64,000 nt of DNA from Euryodendron excelsum. Lineage: Eukaryota; Streptophyta; Magnoliopsida; Ericales; Pentaphylacaceae. The stretch covers positions 14,582,001-14,646,000 of the forward strand of contig CM065383.1 of NCBI GenBank assembly GCA_033060915.1, in the 5' to 3' direction. Position numbers and translations under genes: made by a program. Each line of letters begins with the position of its first letter. Positions within the stretch are counted from its first letter, which is position 1. Of the stretch, positions 58,101 to 64,000 are shown in pieces. The notes under the pieces were generated by a model that was not told the origin of the DNA, did no database searches, and worked only from the letters and a program-made list of their open reading frames with translations.

Positions 58101-61100
58101 ATGTATTTATTTGATAAATTTGATTCCATAAACCATAATGATAAAATAAACTCCAGTGTGTGATACTTATTTAAAACATGACCGAAATGAAACACCAAAA
58201 TGAATTTTGATCCTTGTTTGTAGGACATAAGAATGTTGACCAATTTAAGAAAAAGCTCAAGAATTTCAAAGCAGTTTCCAATATGATTTTCATATAGGAG
58301 TTGTTTGTAAAAGTAAAAATTTTTTTTTTTCTCAATGTATTTATTTGATAAATTTGATTCCATAAACCATAATGATAGAATAAACTCCATGGTGTGATAC
58401 TTATTTAAAATATTCAATGAGTGATGCGGTGAATCTACCATAGTTGGAAAATTGTAGAGGCAAAGGTGAGAAGGAGGTATTTGCGACAGTGACACCGCAA
58501 TAGAAGTGTTGAAGAAGTTATAAGCATTCATTTGGAGACCTGACATAAGATATTAAAGTCTAGATGTAAGGGACCTAAGGGTCTTAATTTGGTAAGAAGT
58601 AGGACTTATCAAAAAAAAAAAAAAAAAAAGGTAAGACGATGGTAACTATAAAATGTCAATTAAGCCTCAGTTTACCCAAATTTATGTTTAAAAAGAATTA
58701 AGAAGCGAAACATCCTAAGCATGTCTCTGGACACTTCACTCAAAGATTAAGATCTATTATCATGGAAAGTGCAAATTAATTGAGACTGATTTAATATTTG
58801 TTTATCATGTAACATTTAGGGCTTTTTCTTTATGTTCTAAGCAATGTTCGTATTGCTGGGCCAGTCAAATCTTCTGGAGGCTGTATTGCAGACGTGCTTA
58901 TCTCTTCAACTGATCTAAGAAACGTGGTTCACTTACTTAACCATAGAAATGACAAGCTCATGCACATATATCCATTAGAGTTGAGAATTATTTTTGGACT
59001 ACTGTAATAAAGTGTTTTAGGAGATAACTTTTGATTAGGGCTCGATTATATATCGAGGTTGGTGGGATATATTTTCCAGAATAGCTTGATGCTTATTAAT
59101 GCAATCTCTATAAGAAGTATAGTCTTCAATGGAATCATTAGAGTTACTTTTCACTAAAGTTCATGTTTGTTTTTGTGGTATCAAATTGTATTGGTTGGGC
59201 ATTGGATTGGTTTTATTTGCCTCTTCCGTGCTTTTGCAGGCAGCATTCTTTTTGTCTATCTGGCCTAAAAATGCCAATGCACTCGCCAATGCATTGTTTG
59301 CAGTAAGTTGGAGGAAGAACTTGTACTTGTCCAAAAAAAAAAAAAAAAAAAAAAATGGTTGGAGGAAGAACTTGTAATAAATGCCTAAGGACTTGGTATG
59401 TAGGCTTAAGCCTTTTGCCCAATGAGGCGACAACTTGGCCTGAAGAGGCAATTTACCCAAGAGGTGTTTCTAGCCCAACAAAGTGTCCATGATTTATGCA
59501 AATTTTCCATCCAATTAACAATTGCAACAATGTCAAGAAATAGAAACAACTTCAATGTGAAGCATGGAAATCAAGGATTACATACTCAAGTTCATGAAGA
59601 TTTTATCCACTCCCCACAATTGTGAGGGGATTCATAGAGAAGAATGCTATTTCATCAAAAGAAATGTAGTCTAGTATAAAATTTTAATAAAGATTGAAAG
59701 CACTTAATTAAATATGATGTAGTATTTTAGGACATATCTTCTGGTACAGGTTTTAGTTGTAATATGATATTAGTAAGTGTTTTAATTGACATATGTTTAT
59801 TCTGCATAGTTTCTCTTTTTCTTTAAGTTATATGTACACATATAAGGACCTCATTAACGGAACATTGTTGCTGCTTTGCTGCTGTTGAACATATTTCATT
59901 TTATGGGTACCAGATTCTCATCTTTGTTTAAATCAAGATATCAAAAAAAGATTTCTATTTTGTTTCATAGCAATTTTTCGAACTTTGATCATTCAAATTA
60001 AAATTTTTTTTCTTTCTGTTTCCTTATTGTAGGACTCCAGCTCAGAGTGAAACTTTGTCAGACGAGTCAGACCCTTCTGCTTCTTCAGAAAGGAATCAAA
60101 GCTTCTCAAATGGAGAATCTTATCAGTCATGCGATGGCATTAAGCAGTTCAATATATCATATAATAAGACTAGTCAAAGAAGCAAGGAAGATATGTCAAA
60201 TGGGATGGCCGTAGTTAATGATGCCACTCTTTCACAAAAGGTAGAGGATAGAAGTACACATTTGCAGGTAATTGATGATCTCAACCCAAATGTCGATTTT
60301 AGTGGGGGCCTAAAAGAAGGGAAACAATTTAGGAAAACTATGTCACATCCGTCAAACAGTAGGTTTGGCATACAGACCTTGGGAACTGATCTCAAACCTG
60401 TGGGATATGGAAAAACTGCTGCTTGTATGAATGGGGCATTTTTAACTGTATCTGATATCAGCCTAAGAACTCAGCCCTCTCAGTTGCCACCACCCTTGAG
60501 GGCTCCTCCTGGTTTGGCTGTGAAGGATGGAGATTCTGATAGACAGAAATCAAAGCTCAAAGCTTCTAAAAGTTTTGCTTTTGGAGAGAGGGCAGGTGAC
60601 AGCTCCCCGCCTTTCTTTGATGTGGAGGTAGATGCAAGTTCATCTGCTGCAGTCTCCGCTGCAGCAATGAAAGATGCAATGGAAAAAGCTCAAGCAAAGC
60701 TAAAAAGTGCAAAAGAATTAATGGAGAGAAAGGAGGGTGTTCAAAGTTGTACAATACTGGGTTTGAAGAATGATACAAAACATAAAGAGGGAAAAGCAGG
60801 CAAGGCGTTTGATGGATACAACTGTTTAAAAGATGAGAGAGTTCATGGAACTTGTCAAAGAGAACATAGTGGAATGAAAACTTTTGCCGGGGAGGAAATG
60901 CAGAAAGTAATGAAGACAACACAGGTAGTTTCAGACTCAATTGAAGGGGAAAAACGTATAAATGTGGCTAAAAACTCTGCAGATAAAAAGCATGGGAAAG
61001 AGTATAGGTCATCTCAAGAATCTTATAAGACCGAAGCAACTGTTGCATGGAGGGAAGCAGCACAATTTTATGAAGTAGTTGAAACAGGTAAATCCAGAAA

Positions 61101-63937
61101 TTTCTTTCAGCAGACCAAGGATGAAAGGGTTGTGGTGCAAAATACACGGTTCCATGAGCGTGGACAAGAAAAAAAAGCAACTCCAGCATTTCAATTGCAA
61201 GAAGAGGACAATAGGAAAATAAATGTTGATAGGGAGGCTCGTGAATTGGATGGAAACAAGGGGAGATTGAAAGCAACTAAAGAGTCAAGCAGGCAAGAGG
61301 AGCATGAGAAGAAAGTAAAAGTGAATCAAGAGGGTAGTAAACACGAATATGGAAAGAAGCCCAGAATGGCCCACCATGGTGGAGACATTGAGAAGATACT
61401 AACTGAAGATGATAAAAGAGAAGAGAGTGGGGACCTGGCAGAAGTTCCGCAGAAAGAGCATGAAGTGGAAGCTGAAAAGAAACTAAAAGAGGATATTGAA
61501 AGAGTAGAAGATGACAAAAGACACAAGGATGCTCATGAAAGTGAAGAAAATGAAAGGAGACTCAAAGAAACTCTTGAGAAGCCAAGAATGGCCCAACATC
61601 ATGGAGACATTGTGAAGATACTAACTGATGATGATAAAAGTGAAGAGGGTGAGAACCTGGCAGAAGTTCAGCAGAAAGAGAATGAAGTGGAGATTGAAAA
61701 GAAAATAAAAGCTGCTACTGAAAGAATAGAAGATGACAAAAGACACCAGGATGCTCATGAAAGAGAAGAAAATGAAAGGAGAGTAAAAGAAACCATTGAG
61801 AGGGAAAGATATGAGAAAAGATTCAAAGAAGCCATTGAACAAGCAGAAATTGAGAAAAGACTGAAGGACGCTCTAGCCCGAGAAGAAAAGGAGAAGCAAC
61901 AAAGAGAGGCTTGTGAAAGAGAAGAGAAAGAAAGGAGACAAAAAGAGGCTAGTGAAAGAGAAGAGAATGAGAAGACACTTAAAGAGGTTCGTGAAAGAGA
62001 AGACAATGAAAAGAGACTTAAAGAGGTTCGTGAAAGAGAAGACAATGAAAAGAGACTTAAAGAGGCTCTTGAGCAGGAAGAGAACAAGAAGAGATTGAAA
62101 GAGGCTCTGGAGCAGGAAGAGACTGAAAAGAGACTGAAAATGGCTCTTGAGTGGGAAGAGAAGGAGAAAAAGCAAAAACTGGCCTGTGAAAGAGATGAAA
62201 ATGATAGGAGGCTTGTAGAGGATCTTAGGCAGCAGGAGATTGAGACGAAATTGAGAGGTGCACTTCAGCAGGAAACAAATGCCAAACCAGAAAAAGAGGC
62301 TCATGAAGGAGAGGAAAATGAGGATAGACTAAATGAGGCATATGAAAGGGAAGAAAATGAGAAGAGAATTAAAGAGGCCTGGGAGCAAGATGAAAACAAG
62401 AAACGATTACAAGAAATGCATGAAAGTGAAGAAAGTGAGAAGAGATCAAAAGAGGTTTTCAAGTGGAAAGAAATTGAGAAAAGATCCGAAGAGGCTAAAG
62501 AGTGCGAAGAAACTCAGAAGAGGATTGAAGATGCAAGTTATTGGGAAGAACTGAAGGGACGAGGCAAAGATCATGAGCAAAATGAGAGGGATGCAAATGA
62601 AAGGAAACTAAAATCCGATCAAGACACTTGTGTGCACATAGACGGGGAGAATTTTAAGGCATCTGATGGGTCATGTAAGCTGGATGACTATGAGAACCTA
62701 CAACGTGGTCAAGCAGGCTGCAAACAGGATAAAAACAATGTAAAAGGGAAAAAGACGAAAGGGGCCCTTTCATTTGAAGAGGATAGAACCATGAGGGCTG
62801 AATCCGTAGAAATAATTGATGTGGTGGATGTGCTCTTTGACGAAGAATTCAACTCATCTGGCATGGCTCAAGATGACCCACAATATGAAAACTACCGAAT
62901 CAGAATGAAAGATGCAACGGAGTCGCTTCATGACACTGTGACAGAGTCCGTTGAAGCTGGCATTGGCATTGGCATTGGCATTGGCACTGGACAAACACAT
63001 GTGGACAGAAATAAGAAAGCTTCCGAAATTGCCTCCAATCGTGGGAAGCCAGATGTACTTACTTATGAACTAGGAGAGAGAGGGACTAATGTCAGGGAGG
63101 TTCGAGTGACATTTGACAAGGAAGAAAGCAAAGACAAATTCGTGTCATCACAAGTTGTAAGGGAGTTGATTGAAAATGGAAGGAAAATGGGAGCTGATCA
63201 GCCAACTGTGTTGGAGGGTAAAAAAAGTGGACAGAGGACAGCTCAGAAGATTAGCACAAGCCAAAACACAGAAAGAAAAGAGAACTTCACACCAGAAGAG
63301 AGAGAGAGAGAAGGAAGGATAAAAAGAGAGAGAGAGCTTGAAAAGGACCGCCTAAGAAAGATAGAAGAAGAGAGGGAAAGAGAGAGGGAAAGAGAAAAGG
63401 ACCGGATGGCTGTTGATAGAGCAACCCTTGAAGCTAGTGAAAGGGCATTTGCTGAATCCCGTGAAAGGGCAGAAAGGGCTGCCGTGGAGAGGGCAACTGC
63501 CGAATTTCGACAAAGAGCGATGGCAGAGGCCCGAGAAAGACTAGAGAAGGCATCTGCAGAAGCTAGAGAGAGGTCATTAGTGGAGAAGGCATCTGTGGAG
63601 GCTAGGCTCAGGGCAGAGCGTGCTGCAGTAGAGAGAGTTACTGCAGAGGCTCGAGAGCGTGCTTTCCAAAAAGCAATGGCTGAAAAGGCTACTTTTGAGG
63701 CACGAGAACATGTTGAAAGACCAGTTGCTGATAAGTCCTCTGCATCTTACAAAACATGTGGAATGAGACAAAACTATTCGTACTCTGTGAGTATATTCCT
63801 TCACTGACGTAATTTATGAAGTGCATACCTAACAGCCTGTTAACTGAATAGTAAATGGCAGGATCTGCAGGACGGGCAATGCCAGGGCATTGGATCTTCC
63901 AGTGGGTCAATTTATTCATATTCTTCAGTTTATGGTG
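46191..63937 (+). CDS. AUL1: Auxilin-like clathrin-uncoating J-domain protein (partial, C-terminus beyond window)
   Basis: Auxilin-like proteins recruit Hsc70 to clathrin-coated vesicles through a C-terminal J domain. Exon 1 (46191-46546) begins [15 protein letters not shown]. It contains the conserved [35 protein letters not shown] and [18 protein letters not shown] segments. Exon 2 (60033-63786) follows after a 13.5-kb intron, the junction restoring DEAW-TPAQSE. Exon 3 starts at 63862 and its probable donor follows 63937. Exon 2 is one uninterrupted 3754-nt exon. It has [14 protein letters not shown], then [20 protein letters not shown], a very long Glu/Lys/Arg-rich coiled coil (about 61200-62600), and an Ala/Glu/Arg-rich repeat near the end. 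The J domain should lie to the right of the window. A start codon inside exon 2 is not needed. Homology to Arabidopsis AUL1 is from memory. Confidence 0.9.
46842..52158 (+). mobile_element. Complete Ty1/copia LTR retrotransposon in auxilin-like intron 1 (inactive)
   Basis: The left LTR is 46847-47108 and the right LTR is 51905-52153. Both start TGTTAATGAACATAAATGT and end ACCATTCTAACA. A perfect 5-bp duplication AGGGA flanks the element (46842-46846 and 52154-52158). Directly after the left LTR is TGGTATTAGAGCT, one mismatch from the initiator-Met tRNA primer site. Purine-rich GCGGAGGGC precedes the right LTR. By eye the LTRs differ at about 20 aligned positions plus a roughly 10-bp indel, so the insertion is not recent. 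The element has the same orientation as the host gene. Confidence 0.93.
47480..51890 (+). pseudogene. Copia gag-pol remnant
   Basis: Order of domains is gag (about 47700-48500), protease ([12 protein letters not shown] at about 48817, where the active-site DSG/DTG triad reads DSE), GAG-pre-integrase and integrase (about 49220-50060), reverse transcriptase and RNase H. The reverse transcriptase carries [11 protein letters not shown] at about 50940; RNase H reaches about 51890. Protease-integrase-RT order defines Ty1/copia. Reading shifts between frames several times. Stops occur at, for example, 50431, 50507, near 50668, near 50776, near 50829, 51513 and 51618. Several replace an expected Trp or Gln, such as [19 protein letters not shown] and LIS-stop-RHKKQ. 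No functional polyprotein can be made. Confidence 0.9.
52160..53970. other. Auxilin-like intron 1 interior after the copia element
   Basis: AT-rich intron with no coding evidence. Small open frames at 53400-53858 on both strands match nothing recognised. Confidence 0.4.
53978..54323. mobile_element. hAT-type MITE copy 1 with 8-bp TSD
   Basis: The element is 346 bp. Terminal inverted repeats are CTATGTTGCTTGGACTC and the complement of CTATGTTACATGGACTC. Flanks GGGATGAG (53970-53977) and GGAATGAG (54324-54331) differ at one base. It shares its whole length with the copy at 54541-54840, including the ATATCGGACACATAT and AATAAACTCAATTA blocks. Confidence 0.8.
54541..54840. mobile_element. hAT-type MITE copy 2 with 8-bp TSD
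   Basis: The element is 300 bp in the same orientation as copy 1. Terminal inverted repeats are CTACGTTACCTGGACTC and the complement of CTATATTACCTGGACTC. Flanks ATTCTAGA (54533-54540) and ATTCTGGA (54841-54848) differ at one base. The separate duplications show two independent insertions rather than a local duplication. Confidence 0.8.
54849..56565. other. Auxilin-like intron 1 interior, no recognised element
   Basis: AT-rich. Open frames at 54942-55600 (+) overlap each other and have no recognisable domain. Confidence 0.4.
56571..58412. repeat. 230-bp satellite array with 690-bp higher-order repeat
   Basis: Eight units start at 56571, 56801, 57029, 57259, 57491, 57719, 57949 and 58181. 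Each begins CCGAAATGAAAC or a close variant and ends TGTGATACTTATTTAAAA. Unit variants occur as A-B-C-D-B-C-D-A'. The B-C-D block (228+230+232 = 690 bp) is repeated with unit-specific markers conserved. Examples are ACTCC and CAATAATT in C, AAAAGCAG and CCTCAATG in D, and ATGCTCAAG with TATTGGAG in B. The array lies wholly in the auxilin-like intron. Confidence 0.93.
58413..59300. other. Auxilin-like intron 1 interior after the satellite
   Basis: No element with clear ends is seen. A poly-A run at about 58610-58629 may be another retroposon tail. Confidence 0.4.
59307..59376 (+). mobile_element. Severely truncated retroposon: poly-A between 19-bp direct repeats
   Basis: GTTGGAGGAAGAACTTGTA occurs at 59307-59325 and again at 59358-59376. 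Between them are only CTTGTCC, about 23 A residues and TG. A long perfect duplication with a poly-A tail is the product expected of target-primed reverse transcription, here with almost complete 5' truncation. Confidence 0.75.
59377..60030. other. End of auxilin-like intron 1
   Basis: AT-rich and non-coding. It ends in a T-rich polypyrimidine tract and the acceptor TTATTGTAG at 60032. Confidence 0.5.
61357..61800 (+). repeat. 74-residue in-frame tandem duplication in the auxilin-like protein
   Basis: Copy 1 (61357-61578) and copy 2 (from 61579) both encode a segment starting KPRMA, then GDI-KILT-DDK-EE, LAEV-QKE-EVE-EKK, DDKRH-DAHE and ENERR-KET. The period is exactly 222 bp, so frame is kept. 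Confidence 0.88.
61979..62150 (+). repeat. 39-bp coiled-coil repeat in the auxilin-like protein
   Basis: An exact 39-bp duplication encodes [13 protein letters not shown] twice. Related 13-aa units ([13 protein letters not shown] type) follow. Similar, more diverged units extend over much of the coiled coil. Confidence 0.85.
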
Positions 63938-64000
63938 GTACGTGATTTGTGAAACACCGGCAATAATTTTCTTGCAGTGTGGAATCTTTTATGACTCATA

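Noticed and set aside
56504..58546. Long overlapping minus-strand open frames (130-195 codons) with repeated near-identical proteins
   Set aside because: They follow the 230-bp satellite. The frame shifts from unit to unit because 230 is not a multiple of 3, and the protein recurs only because three units total 690 bp. There is no promoter, no domain, and the region is an intron of a + strand gene.
58601..58640. Poly-A run flanked by GGTAAGA on both sides
   Set aside because: A 7-bp match in AT-rich DNA is too weak to call a retroposon duplication, unlike the 19-bp case at 59307.
61326..62304. Minus-strand Ser/Phe/Leu-rich frames under the auxilin-like exon
   Set aside because: Antisense shadows of a Glu/Lys-rich coiled coil, whose complement codes Phe/Ser/Leu.
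1..64000. CRISPR arrays, operons, rRNA and tRNA genes
   Set aside because: Nothing with regular spacer-repeat structure was seen. Introns and transposons mark a plant nuclear genome. No complete tRNA cloverleaf or rRNA segment was recognised by eye.

Overview
This window is flowering-plant nuclear DNA: AT-rich, with spliced genes (GT..AG introns), long transposon-filled introns, CT/GA microsatellites and plant-type transposons. A woody or large-genome eudicot fits, but the sequence does not fix the species. Four host genes lie on the + strand: a soluble inorganic pyrophosphatase (5697-9142, 8 coding exons, 216 aa); a mitochondrial gamma-type carbonic anhydrase of complex I (13911-25791, 5 exons, 271 aa); a pfkB-family sugar/nucleoside kinase (26865-30147, 8 exons, 366 aa); and an auxilin-like J-domain protein (46191 to past the right edge, so the J domain is outside the window). 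I joined the exons by hand. All junctions keep frame and restore the expected family motifs.

The rest is mostly mobile DNA. The left edge (about 1-2157) is a Ty3/gypsy-type remnant with an antisense ORF and an LTR-like block. A complete miniature LTR element (TRIM) sits in pyrophosphatase intron 1. Two MULE-type foldback elements with 9-bp target duplications flank the pyrophosphatase gene. Small hAT-type MITEs with 8-bp duplications lie in the carbonic anhydrase and auxilin introns. Between the kinase and auxilin genes lies a 10.1-kb Mutator-like element (30840-40929). It has terminal inverted repeats and a near-perfect 9-bp target duplication, and carries a decayed MURA-type transposase, a decayed plant-mobile-domain (PMD) gene, a third small gene, and a 178-bp tandem array before its right end. 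Auxilin intron 1 (13.5 kb) holds a complete but dead Ty1/copia element with 5-bp duplications, two sibling hAT MITEs and an eight-unit 230-bp satellite with a 690-bp higher-order repeat.

The four genes do not form a pathway; plant genes are transcribed singly. From memory, the carbonic anhydrase and pfkB kinase homologues are also near neighbours in Arabidopsis, which suggests old microsynteny. The most interesting material is the PMD-carrying MULE with its repeated palindromes and tandem arrays, the shared pattern of Trp/Gln-to-stop decay in the transposons, and the persistence of intact reading frames across TE-loaded giant introns.
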